From assembly GCF_020510685.1 (NCBI RefSeq), contig NZ_CP075185.1, positions 3,410,001 through 3,474,000 on the forward strand: a DNA stretch of 64,000 nucleotides. The letters are read 5' to 3'. The stretch comes from Dechloromonas denitrificans (GTDB taxonomy: Bacteria > Pseudomonadota > Gammaproteobacteria > Burkholderiales > Rhodocyclaceae). A program made the translations under genes and the position numbers. This document shows, piece after piece, positions 13,047-22,436 of the stretch; the stretch's first letter is position 1, and every line of letters begins with the position of its first letter. The notes beneath the pieces were generated by a model that saw only the letters and a list, made by a program, of their open reading frames with translations, made no database searches and had not been told where the DNA came from.

Positions 13047-13060
13047 TTCCATTTACGGAA
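13047..13060. promoter_or_regulatory. Candidate LysR operator (TTCC-N6-GGAA)
   Basis: 14-bp inverted repeat in the 139-bp divergent region between the LysR gene and the azoreductase. Position close to the LysR start suits autoregulation. No experimental or comparative support available here. Confidence 0.35.
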
Positions 13061-13171
13061 CAATAATACCCATTTGAACGGCTTCCGGCCCACCAAATTG
13101 ATCAATAGAATTCGTTTCATGGCTGCAGCAATTACCGGCCTCCTCACCCTGACCTTCCTGGAGAAAACATC

Positions 13172-13771
13172 ATGAAAATCCTGCAAATCAATGCCAGCGC
13201 CCGTTCTGCCGGTGCCAACTCGACCCGTCTAGCCGATGCCGTGACGGCTCGCCTGCTGGCGCAAAACCCGGACGCCAGCGTCGAACTGCGCGACCTGGCC
13301 AGCAACCCGCACCCGGTCCTCGACGAACCGGCGCTCGGCGCCCTGTTCACGCCGGCCGAGCAGCGCACGCCGGAACAGGCGGCGCGTGTCGCCCTCGATG
13401 ACGCGCTGATCGCCCAGCTGCAGTCGGTCGATGCCATCGTGCTCGGCGTGCCGATGTACAACTTCGGCATCCCGGTTCAACTGAAGACCTGGATCGATGC
13501 CATCGCCCGCGCCGGCGTCACCTTCCGCTACACCGCCAACGGTCCGGAAGGCCTGGTCACCGGCAAGAAGGTCTATGTCGCGCTGGCCCGCGGCGGCCTC
13601 TATCGCGATACGCCGGCCGACTCCCAGGTGCCGTACCTGAAGAACGTGCTCGGCTTCCTCGGCATGACCGATATCGAATTCATCTACGCCGAAGGCCTGG
13701 CAATGGGTGCCGAATCGGCCGGCAAAGCTTTTGCCGAAGCCGAGGCACGGATTGAAGCGATTCTTGCCTAA
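13172..13771 (+). CDS. azoR: FMN-dependent NADH-azoreductase
   Basis: Flavodoxin-fold quinone/azo reductase of 199 residues, the normal AzoR length. N-terminal [10 protein letters not shown] with the FMN phosphate loop, [17 protein letters not shown] (FMN isoalloxazine contact) and ARGGLYRD are the family hallmarks. It reduces azo bonds and quinones with NADH by two-electron transfer, protecting against quinone stress. GGAG lies before the ATG. Divergent LysR regulator and downstream pirin gene suggest an electrophile-response group. Confidence 0.93.
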   Translation: MKILQINASARSAGANSTRLADAVTARLLAQNPDASVELRDLASNPHPVLDEPALGALFTPAEQRTPEQAARVALDDALIAQLQSVDAIVLGVPMYNFGIPVQLKTWIDAIARAGVTFRYTANGPEGLVTGKKVYVALARGGLYRDTPADSQVPYLKNVLGFLGMTDIEFIYAEGLAMGAESAGKAFAEAEARIEAILA

Positions 13772-13838
13772 ACAACATGGCCACCAGGAGGCAGCCCTGA
13801 CCGGCATGGCCTCCTTCTTTCCCGAGGAGCAGCGCATC

Positions 13839-14723
13839 ATGAATTCCGATTCCATCAAGACCAGTTCCGCCAGGCGAACCGTCGAGCGCCTCGTTCACGG
13901 GGTTCAGACCTCGGATGGGGCCGGCGTACGCCTGACCCGGGTGCTGACGCAGCAGCTGCAGCGCCGGCTCGATCCCTTCCTGATGCTCGACGCCTTCCGC
14001 AACGAGAATCCGGATGACTATATCGGCGGCTTCCCCGACCATCCGCACCGCGGCTTCGAAACGATCACCTACATGATCGCCGGCCGCATGCGCCATCACG
14101 ACAGCGCCGGCAACCAGGGCCTGCTCGGACCGGGCGGCGCCCAGTGGATGACGACCGGCAGCGGCCTGATCCATTCCGAACTGCCGGAACAGGAAGCAGG
14201 CCTGATGGAGGGCTTCCAGCTCTGGCTCAACCTGCCGGCCAAAGACAAGATGAGCGCGCCGAACTATCGCGACATTCCCTCGGCCGCCATCCCGGAATTG
14301 GTCAATGCCGATGGCGTTCGGGTGCGCGTCATCGCCGGTTCCAGCCAGCAGCTGGCCGGCGCCGTGCAGCGGCCGGTCACCGAACCGCTCTACCTCGACG
14401 TCCATATGCCGGCCGGCAGCCGTTTCGTGCAGGCCATCCCGGCCGGGCACAATGCCTTCACCTATACCTACCGCGGCCAGGTCAGTATCGCCGGCACCGT
14501 CGTCAACGACCGTCAGATGGCCATTCTGGCCAATAACGGCGGTACCGCGGTGAGCATTGAAGCGGCGGAAGAAGCCCGCCTGCTGATCATTGCCGGGCAG
14601 CCGCTGAATGAGCCGATTGCCCAGTACGGCCCGTTTGTGATGAATAATGCCGAGGAAATCCAGCAGACCCTGCGCGACTATCAGGCCGGCAAATTCGAGG
14701 CGGCCGTCGTCCAATCGCTGTGA
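13839..14723 (+). CDS. Pirin family protein
   Basis: Bicupin of 294 residues. The ATG at 13839 lies 8 bases after GAGGAG; a longer in-frame reading from 13707 overlaps azoR and is not needed. Metal-site residues are visible as PDHPHRGFET and GLIHSELPEQ (His, His, His, Glu). Bacterial pirins can show quercetinase activity or act as redox-responsive partners; which applies is unknown. It follows azoR by 67 bases, on the same strand. Confidence 0.9.
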   Translation: MNSDSIKTSSARRTVERLVHGVQTSDGAGVRLTRVLTQQLQRRLDPFLMLDAFRNENPDDYIGGFPDHPHRGFETITYMIAGRMRHHDSAGNQGLLGPGGAQWMTTGSGLIHSELPEQEAGLMEGFQLWLNLPAKDKMSAPNYRDIPSAAIPELVNADGVRVRVIAGSSQQLAGAVQRPVTEPLYLDVHMPAGSRFVQAIPAGHNAFTYTYRGQVSIAGTVVNDRQMAILANNGGTAVSIEAAEEARLLIIAGQPLNEPIAQYGPFVMNNAEEIQQTLRDYQAGKFEAAVVQSL

Positions 14724-14808
14724 ACCAAGTCGCCGCCCGCCGGTCGTATCGGGGAATTGGCCCTTGGCCGGGTGCCGGCCAACCTGAAGACAAGCGAAAG
14801 GCGACGTG

Positions 14809-15735
14809 ATGGACCTCTCCCAGATCAGCGAATCTCTGCAGCGCGATGCGGTCTGGGTCGTTTTTCTCAATGTCCTGCTGCAGCAGGCCGGGCTGCCGGT
14901 ACCGGCCGTCCCGACCCTGCTGCTGGCTGGCAGTCTGGCCGCCAGTCCAAGCCAGCTGGCCAACATCCTGGCCGCCGCCATCGTCGCCTCGGTGCTCGCC
15001 GACTGGATGTGGTATCTGGCCGGACGGGCCTTTGGCTATCGAGTGCTGGCCGGCCTGTGCCGGCTGTCGATCAACCCCGGCTCCTGCGTCAACCAGACCG
15101 AAGCCCGCTTCGTCCGCTGGGGGCTCGGCTCGCTGGTCGTCGCCAAGTTCATCCCCGGCTTTTCGACGGTGGCGCCACCGATTGCCGGCGCATTGCGCAT
15201 GGGGCTACTCGGTTTCCTGCTCGCCGCGGCAGCCGGCGCCGCGCTGTGGGCGGGCGCCGCGCTGGCCGCCGGCTGGCTGCTCCGTCAGGAAGTACATAGC
15301 CTAGTTGGCGTTCTCGACCGCCAGTCGGGCGGGGCGCTGCTGGTGCTACTCGGCATCGTCGCCATCTGGCTGGGCTGGAAGCTGTGGCAGAAATACCGCT
15401 TCCGGAAACTGGCGGCGGTACCGCACATCACGCCGGATGAACTGCTTGCGGCACAGGCTGCGCAACGTCCGCTGCTTCTGCTCGATCTGCGCGGCCCGGC
15501 GATGGTCGCCGAAAGCGGCGCCATCGCCGGCGCCACGCTGGCCGAGCATGACCGCCTGCTGGATGCGGTCGGCGACTGGCCGAAAGACCAGTTGATCGTC
15601 ACGCTCTGCGCCTGTCCGGAAGATGCCGGCGCGATTCAGGCGGCGCGCCGCCTGCTCGACGCGGACTACCAGACGGTGCGCCCGCTGAAGGGCGGCTACG
15701 AAGCCTGGCTGGCTACGGCGAACGTCAATCCCTGA
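14809..15735 (+). CDS. DedA/VTT-family membrane protein fused to a rhodanese-like domain
   Basis: 308 residues. The first 195 or so form the DedA (VTT) membrane domain, with re-entrant-type segments (LQQAGLPVPAVPTLLLAG; FIPGFSTVAPPIAGALRM) and a final helix (176-192). The last 90 residues form a cytoplasmic rhodanese domain starting at LLLLDLRGP. The active-site position is Cys267, but the loop is CACPEDA rather than CxxGxR, so sulfur transfer is uncertain. DedA proteins act in membrane homeostasis and lipid scrambling. A GTG at 14806 is an alternative start. Confidence 0.87.
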   Translation: MDLSQISESLQRDAVWVVFLNVLLQQAGLPVPAVPTLLLAGSLAASPSQLANILAAAIVASVLADWMWYLAGRAFGYRVLAGLCRLSINPGSCVNQTEARFVRWGLGSLVVAKFIPGFSTVAPPIAGALRMGLLGFLLAAAAGAALWAGAALAAGWLLRQEVHSLVGVLDRQSGGALLVLLGIVAIWLGWKLWQKYRFRKLAAVPHITPDELLAAQAAQRPLLLLDLRGPAMVAESGAIAGATLAEHDRLLDAVGDWPKDQLIVTLCACPEDAGAIQAARRLLDADYQTVRPLKGGYEAWLATANVNP

Positions 15736-15755
15736 GGATTCGGCGATCGGCCGGC

Positions 15756-16451
15756 TCAGAGCTGGTGCAGATTGAGCCGGGCGACGTTCGGGATCCGGAT
15801 TTTCTTGCCTTCGACGACAATCAGGCCGAGTTCCGACAGCTCGTGCAAAATGCGGGAAAAATGTTCCTGGGTCAGATTCAGCCGCGAGGCAATGACCCCT
15901 TTGCTGATCGGCAGTTCAAGCACGACATCGCTGGCCGTCAGATGCTTCTCGTCGAGCTCGCCGATCAGGTAACCGATGATGCGCTGCTTGCCGGAATGCA
16001 ATGAATACGCTTCGACATCGGTCATCAACTGGTGCAGGCGCATCGCCAGACCGGCCAGCATCTTGCGGGCGAAGCCATGGTCGCGCTCCAGTTCCTCGAA
16101 AATCACCGCCTTCGGCACATGCAGCAGCAGCGAGTCCTTGAGCGCCTGGGCAAAAACGATGTACGGCTTGTCCATGAACATGATCGCCTCGCCAAAGCTC
16201 TGCCCTTCCTGCACGATCTCGACGACCTTCTCGTTGCCCTGCGCCGAGGTGAACCCCAGCTTGACCTGGCCGTACACCAGAACATGGAATCCGCTGCACG
16301 GGTCGCCCCGGTGGAAGAGCATTTCTCCCTTCTCTGCCCGGACTTCCTGGGTGCATTTGGCAAGGCGGGTGATTTCCTCGGGCGCCAGTCCGTCGAACAG
16401 TGGAACATGGCTGAGCAGACTTTCGATACTGATCGCTTGATGGTCCCGCAT
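15756..16451 (-). CDS. DNR-type Crp/Fnr transcriptional regulator
   Basis: 231 residues: cyclic-nucleotide-like sensory beta-roll, dimer helix, and winged helix. The recognition helix contains E196-H-F-S199-R200, the E..SR pattern of FNR/DNR proteins that read TTGAT half-sites. It has only Cys33 and Cys52 and lacks the N-terminal Cys cluster of oxygen-sensing FNR, so it resembles NO-responsive DNR/NnrR. It is divergent from nirS, whose upstream region holds two perfect TTGAT-N4-ATCAA boxes, so it is a prime candidate nirS activator. Effector is inferred. Confidence 0.88.
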   Translation of the reverse strand: MRDHQAISIESLLSHVPLFDGLAPEEITRLAKCTQEVRAEKGEMLFHRGDPCSGFHVLVYGQVKLGFTSAQGNEKVVEIVQEGQSFGEAIMFMDKPYIVFAQALKDSLLLHVPKAVIFEELERDHGFARKMLAGLAMRLHQLMTDVEAYSLHSGKQRIIGYLIGELDEKHLTASDVVLELPISKGVIASRLNLTQEHFSRILHELSELGLIVVEGKKIRIPNVARLNLHQL

Positions 16452-16606
16452 GTATAGGTCTCCACGTATTTGTAAGTGATTTGTTGCGCGATTATAAGCA
16501 ATTAGACCTAGTTACTAATGGCTAGCGAATACCCGCTTCTCATATCACGGCCGGCAACCCGCCGGCCGGACCAGCAAGGCCGAATCGGATGGCCAGACGG
16601 CATGGC

Positions 16607-16620
16607 TTGATCATCATCAA
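16607..16620. promoter_or_regulatory. FNR/DNR box 1 upstream of nirS
   Basis: TTGATCATCATCAA, a perfect TTGAT-N4-ATCAA. It lies 61 bp (centre to centre) upstream of box 2, in the 295-bp gap between the Crp/Fnr gene and nirS. The rest of the gap is GC-rich with no gene visible. Confidence 0.85.
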
Positions 16621-16667
16621 GTCCGGCCGGCCGCGCAGGCCGCCTGGATGCGTCGCCCGGCCCTCTC

Positions 16668-18477
<1,810 letters not shown>

Positions 18478-18498
18478 CGCTGTATCTAGACAAAAGGT

Positions 18499-18515
18499 AG
18501 GGGGTTCTGCCCCCT
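18499..18515 (+). terminator. Hairpin after nirS
   Basis: AGGGGG-TTCTG-CCCCCT, 21 bases after the nirS stop, followed a few bases later by GTTTTG. A weak intrinsic terminator, which may let some transcription continue into the Crp-PilJ gene. Confidence 0.5.
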
Positions 18516-18568
18516 GCCCGTTTTGCTTAGCATGTCGCTTTGCCAGGAAGCCACGAGGTCAGAGTCAA

Positions 18569-20056
18569 TTGAGTGCCCGCTTCAGAGATTCCCACTGGGC
18601 GCAACGCGACCTGCTGGCGCGCAACCCGCTGTTTTCCGGCTTGGCCCGGCTGCATTTCGACGAACTGATCGCCGCCAGCCGGCTGCTCGAACTGCCGGCC
18701 GGTCACGTTCTCTATCGGGCCGGCGAGCCGGTTCGCGAAGCGCATGTGCTGTTCAGCGGCAGCGTCAAGCGCTCGACGACGCTGGCCGGCGCGACGAAGA
18801 AAATCATCGAACTGGTCCAGTCGCCGCAAATGCTCAGTCTCGGCGAGCTGTTCGGCGCCGCCCACTACGCTTCCTGCTGCACGGTTATCACGCCCTGCGT
18901 CATCGTCGCCATCGACATCCACAAATTGCGTGGGCTGATCCAGCGCAGCCTCGATCTCAGCTGGCGCGTCATCCAGGCGCTGGCCGAGCGTCAGTGCGCC
19001 GTCGAGTTCGATGTGACCGGCCATCATTACGGCCTGACCGGCACCCAGCGCGTCCTCGATTACCTGCTCGAACAGGCCGGCGACCGGGCCCGGCTGGCCG
19101 GCGAGACGACCGTCACGCTGAAAGCCAGCAAGAAGATGATCGCCGGGCGCATCGGCATGACCCCGGAATCCTTCTCGCGCAACCTGCGGCAACTGAGCGA
19201 CAGCGGCTTCGTCGTGGTCGAGGGACGCAACGTACACATCCAGAATGCTGCCCTCCTCGACACCGAAATCGGCAATTCGACCCAACGCCTCAACTTCTCC
19301 CGCAAACCCCGCACCGATGGCGCGCAGCCCGGCAAGAGTCTGTCCTTCGGCGCCCTGATCAATTCATGCGGCCGGCTGCGGATGTTGTCGCAACGTTTGA
19401 GCATCGCCTGGGCCCAGATTGCTTTCGATATTGCGCCGGCCCGGGGCCGGGTCAAACTGCGGCAACTGGAGCTGGAATTCGCGCGCAACCTCGAGCGGCT
19501 GGCGAAACTCGGCCAGCCCGGAGAGGTCGGCGAACGCCTGGCGGCGGTCGCGGAAATCTGGCCCGGCTATCGCCAGGCCCTGTTGGCGGCGGAAGCGCAG
19601 CCATCCGACGGCGAGCAGGTTCTGGCCCTGAGCGAAGCCATGTTACGCGCCACCGATGCGCTGGTCGTCCAGGCCGAGCAACTGGCCGGCACGCCGGAAG
19701 CCCGCTACGTCAATATCGCCGGGCGGAACCGCATGCTTTCGCAACGGATCGGCAAGTTTTTCCTGTTTCAGGAACAGGTCGGAGATGCCGCCGCCGTCCC
19801 GCAGCACGCCGCGGCGTCATGCCGGGAATTCGAGCGCAACCTCGATGAATTGCAGCGCGGTGGGCAAAACCTTCCCGAACTGGCGGCCCAGCTACGCGAG
19901 GTGGCCGGCCAATGGCATAAATTCATGCGCGCCCTGCAGCCCGACCTGGCGCATGGCCACAAGGCGAAGCACGCCCAGTCGGTGATTACCGAAGGCGACC
20001 GTCTGCTCCGGCTGGTCGATACGGCGGTGAAACTCTACGAAAGGCTGAGCAAATGA
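18569..20056 (+). CDS. Crp/Fnr regulator fused to two PilJ/NarX-like P-box domains
   Basis: Unusual 495-residue regulator. Residues about 15-225 are a Crp/Fnr protein (beta-roll, dimer helix, winged helix); the recognition helix has E200-S-F-S203-R204, predicting binding to TTGAT half-sites. After a linker come two helical PilJ-type domains, each opening with a P-box-like segment: INSCGRLRMLSQR (264-276) and VNIAGRNRMLSQR (381-393). These resemble the NarX/NarQ nitrate-binding P-box (GxxRMxSxR). No transmembrane segment is visible, so sensing would be cytoplasmic. The only workable start is TTG at 18569, with GAGG about 11 bases upstream. Its stop overlaps the next gene by 4 bases, and the HPP gene follows. 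Inferred role: nitrate/nitrite- or NO-responsive control of nirS. Confidence 0.82.
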   Translation: MSARFRDSHWAQRDLLARNPLFSGLARLHFDELIAASRLLELPAGHVLYRAGEPVREAHVLFSGSVKRSTTLAGATKKIIELVQSPQMLSLGELFGAAHYASCCTVITPCVIVAIDIHKLRGLIQRSLDLSWRVIQALAERQCAVEFDVTGHHYGLTGTQRVLDYLLEQAGDRARLAGETTVTLKASKKMIAGRIGMTPESFSRNLRQLSDSGFVVVEGRNVHIQNAALLDTEIGNSTQRLNFSRKPRTDGAQPGKSLSFGALINSCGRLRMLSQRLSIAWAQIAFDIAPARGRVKLRQLELEFARNLERLAKLGQPGEVGERLAAVAEIWPGYRQALLAAEAQPSDGEQVLALSEAMLRATDALVVQAEQLAGTPEARYVNIAGRNRMLSQRIGKFFLFQEQVGDAAAVPQHAAASCREFERNLDELQRGGQNLPELAAQLREVAGQWHKFMRALQPDLAHGHKAKHAQSVITEGDRLLRLVDTAVKLYERLSK

Positions 20057-20259
20057 CCCCGAACAAAAGCGAAATCGAACAGGCGCTCGAACTGGAGCTT
20101 TCCGACGAGGACATCCTCGATGCGCTGAGCCACATTTCCGGCTACATCGACATCAGTACCGAGGATTTTCGGACGGTTTACCACCTCGCCTGGCGCCACG
20201 CCCTGGCCCGGCTGCAAGCCCTGCAGGATGACGAAGCGGCAAGCGGCCCCACCGCATGA
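20053..20259 (+). CDS. Small acidic protein of unknown function in the nirS-HPP cluster
   Basis: 68 residues, mostly helical: ELSDEDILDALSHISGYIDIST then FRTVYHLAWRHALARLQ. Both ends overlap neighbours by 4 bases (ATGA), so it is translationally coupled to the Crp-PilJ gene and the HPP gene. From memory it resembles the short segment that precedes the CBS pair in some HPP-linked CBS proteins, here standing alone; this is a weak resemblance. No catalytic motif is visible. Perhaps a cytoplasmic partner of the HPP transporter. Confidence 0.75.
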   Translation: MTPNKSEIEQALELELSDEDILDALSHISGYIDISTEDFRTVYHLAWRHALARLQALQDDEAASGPTA

Positions 20260-20816
20260 AACTTGAAAACCGTTGGCGTGACTATTGGCAGAAGATGCGC
20301 GGGACGACACGGGGCAGCCCGCCGCGCGTCAGCAATGAAGAAATCCTGCTGTCGTGGATCGGCGCTTTTGTCGGCATCGGCAGCCTGGCCGGACTCGGTC
20401 AGGTTTTTTTTGCCGACGGCGACCTGGTGCTGATGATCGGTTCCTTCGGGGCGTCGGCGGTGCTGCTGTTCGGCGCCGTGCGCAGCCCGCTGGCCCAGCC
20501 GCGCAACCTGCTCGGCGGCCATATCATCTCGGCCCTGACCGGCGTCATCTGCTGGAAGTGCCTTTATTTCGCCCCCTGGCTCGCCGCCGCCCTGGCGGTG
20601 GCGACGGCCATCGCCCTGATGCACGCGACGCGCACGCTGCACCCGCCGGGCGGCGCCACCGCCCTGATCGCGGTCATCGGCTCGGCCGACATTCATCAGC
20701 TCAGTTTCTGGTATGTGCTCGTTCCGGCGACGCTCGGACCGTTGATCATGCTGATCGTCGCGCTGCTGATCAACAACCTTCCCCGCTCCCGGCGTTACCC
20801 GGAAATCTGGTTTTAG
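20256..20816 (+). CDS. HPP family integral membrane protein (candidate nitrite transporter)
   Basis: 186 residues with four or more transmembrane helices and the family signature in TRTLHPPGGATALIAV. HPP proteins of cyanobacteria and chloroplasts have been shown to carry nitrite; the bacterial branch is less studied. Location two genes after nirS, overlapping the small protein by 4 bases, supports nitrite movement or nitrite homeostasis in the same unit. No attached CBS domains, unlike many relatives. Confidence 0.87.
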   Translation: MKLENRWRDYWQKMRGTTRGSPPRVSNEEILLSWIGAFVGIGSLAGLGQVFFADGDLVLMIGSFGASAVLLFGAVRSPLAQPRNLLGGHIISALTGVICWKCLYFAPWLAAALAVATAIALMHATRTLHPPGGATALIAVIGSADIHQLSFWYVLVPATLGPLIMLIVALLINNLPRSRRYPEIWF

Positions 20817-20843
20817 GCCAGGCACCAAGGCATCCGTGCGATT

Positions 20844-20860
20844 ATTGATTTGAAATCAAT
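20844..20860. promoter_or_regulatory. 17-bp perfect palindrome before the phosphatase gene
   Basis: ATTGATTT-G-AAATCAAT, starting 28 bases after the HPP stop and ending 13 bases before the phosphatase ATG. It contains TTGAT and ATCAA half-sites, but spaced by 5 instead of the canonical 4. It could be an operator or a small hairpin. Confidence 0.45.
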
Positions 20861-20873
20861 CCTGCCATCGATC

Positions 20874-21500
20874 ATGAACCGGCCTTACCGTATCCTCTGT
20901 GTCTGCATGGGCAATGTCTGCCGCTCGCCAACGGCCGAGGCGGTGCTCCGGCGCCTGATCCAGCAACACCAACTGCAGGGAAAAATCGAAGTGGACTCGG
21001 CCGGCACGCACGGCTACCGCGTCGGCGAAAGCTGCGACGGGCGCACCCAGCAGCGCACCCGGGAACGCGGCTACGACCTGTCCAGCATGCGGGCGCGAAA
21101 AATCGGCTGGCAGGATTTTGACTACTTCGACCTGATCCTGGCGATGGACAAGGGCAATCTGTACAACCTGCGGCGCATCGCCACGGAGGAGCAGCAGGGC
21201 CGGATCCACCTGCTGATGGAATTCGCCCGAAATTTCGTCGAAGAAGAAGTCCCCGATCCCCTGGTGACGCTCGGCGAGAACTTCGATCACATGCTGGCGA
21301 TGATCGAAGATGCCTGCGCCGGGGTAATCGAGTATGGCAAAGCCAAGTTGGCCGGGGCTGAGCAACAAGCCGGCGGCCCGCCCGCGTCAGGCGAGACGTT
21401 AGCGGAAGGCCGGCCGGGGCAAGCTCGTTCAGTCGACGGCGGCGAGCGGCCGCTTGACCGGATTGCGCCGGCTGGCCGCCCAGCCGATCAGCGACAGTAG
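20874..21500 (+). CDS. Low-molecular-weight protein-tyrosine phosphatase with C-terminal extension
   Basis: The first 155 or so residues are a complete LMW-PTP: phosphate loop CVCMGNVCRS (C-X5-R-S), and general-acid Asp in VPDPL. Such enzymes dephosphorylate phosphotyrosine proteins in the cytoplasm. The frame then continues about 50 residues beyond the usual end (after KLAGAEQQ) as a Gly/Pro/Arg-rich tail that runs 72 bases into the convergent EamA gene. The tail looks like read-through coding rather than a domain, perhaps from loss of an original stop codon. A TTG at 20850 is an unlikely earlier start. Confidence 0.85.
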   Translation: MNRPYRILCVCMGNVCRSPTAEAVLRRLIQQHQLQGKIEVDSAGTHGYRVGESCDGRTQQRTRERGYDLSSMRARKIGWQDFDYFDLILAMDKGNLYNLRRIATEEQQGRIHLLMEFARNFVEEEVPDPLVTLGENFDHMLAMIEDACAGVIEYGKAKLAGAEQQAGGPPASGETLAEGRPGQARSVDGGERPLDRIAPAGRPADQRQ

Positions 21501-22346
21501 GGCCAGGCCGCTGCCGATCAGCACGATGCCGGCGACCTCGAGGCTTTTGAAGGCTTCGCCGAAGGTCAGCCGGGAGGAAAGGATCGCCACCACCGGCGTG
21601 CCGAGTACCGACAGACTGGCTTCCCAGGCCGGCACGCGGTCGAGGATGTAGATCCACAACCACCAGCACAGTGCCGTGCTGGCCACCGACATGAAAACCA
21701 GAATGCCAATATAGGAACCCGACCAGTCGGTAGCCCGTTCCGGGACCAGCGCCGCCAATATGATTAGCGGTACCGCCCCGATCAGCATCTGCCAGCTGGT
21801 CAGGGCGAGCAGATCGACCTGGTGCCGGGAGCGCAGCCGCTTGACCAGAATGGTTCCGGTAGCCCAGCAGATAGCCGCCATCACCCCGAGGAACTTGCTA
21901 AACAGGCTGGAGTGCATGTCCCACGGTTCGATGATCAGGAGCAGGCCGGTCAGCGTGCTCAAGGCGGCCAGCCACTGCTGGCCGCGGATCCGCTCGCCGA
22001 GGATCGGCCAAGCCATCAACAGCGTCCAGATCGGCATGGTGAAGATCAGCACCGCCGTCTTGCCCGGGCCGCCTTCGACCAGGGCCCAGGTCTGCAGCGC
22101 CATGAAACCGGCGACCTGGGTCAGGCCGATGGCCAGCGTCAGGCCCGGCGCGACCAGACGGATCGGCCGGCCCATCAGCTTGAGCGCCAGCAACAAGGCC
22201 AGGGCCCCGCCGACGCAGCGCTCGGCGGCAAAGGCGAAGGGCGGCGCATAGACCAGCCCCTGCTTGGCAAGCACCCAGGTATAGCCCCAGGTCACGGAGA
22301 GTACGACAAGCGCGAGCGGCGGCAGCCAACGGCGGAAGGAAGACAT
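21429..22346 (-). CDS. EamA/DMT-family metabolite exporter
   Basis: 305 residues with ten predicted transmembrane helices and the duplicated EamA repeat (first repeat from WGYTWVLAKQG, second from AAICWATGTILVKR). RhaT/YdcZ-like members export amino acids, nucleobases or other small metabolites; the substrate cannot be deduced. Its 3' end overlaps the phosphatase tail. It lies downstream of the OYE reductase on the same strand, across a GC-rich hairpin. Confidence 0.9.
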   Translation of the reverse strand: MSSFRRWLPPLALVVLSVTWGYTWVLAKQGLVYAPPFAFAAERCVGGALALLLALKLMGRPIRLVAPGLTLAIGLTQVAGFMALQTWALVEGGPGKTAVLIFTMPIWTLLMAWPILGERIRGQQWLAALSTLTGLLLIIEPWDMHSSLFSKFLGVMAAICWATGTILVKRLRSRHQVDLLALTSWQMLIGAVPLIILAALVPERATDWSGSYIGILVFMSVASTALCWWLWIYILDRVPAWEASLSVLGTPVVAILSSRLTFGEAFKSLEVAGIVLIGSGLALLSLIGWAASRRNPVKRPLAAVD

Positions 22347-22413
22347 CGGGCAATGATCCTGCTGAAAAGCGTCAAAAAATCGCAGGATGCTGACTGTTCA
22401 ACTCCCGCCGGAT

Positions 22414-22431
22414 GGGGGGCTAGCGCCCCCC
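22414..22431 (-). terminator. GC hairpin after the OYE reductase
   Basis: GGGGGGC-TAGC-GCCCCCC, 5 bases beyond the reductase stop on the minus strand. No T-run follows, so termination is uncertain. Confidence 0.45.
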
Positions 22432-22436
22432 TCAGA

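Noticed and set aside
20844..20860. Third canonical FNR box
   Set aside because: Half-sites are spaced by 5 rather than 4 bases, so it is listed only as a palindrome.
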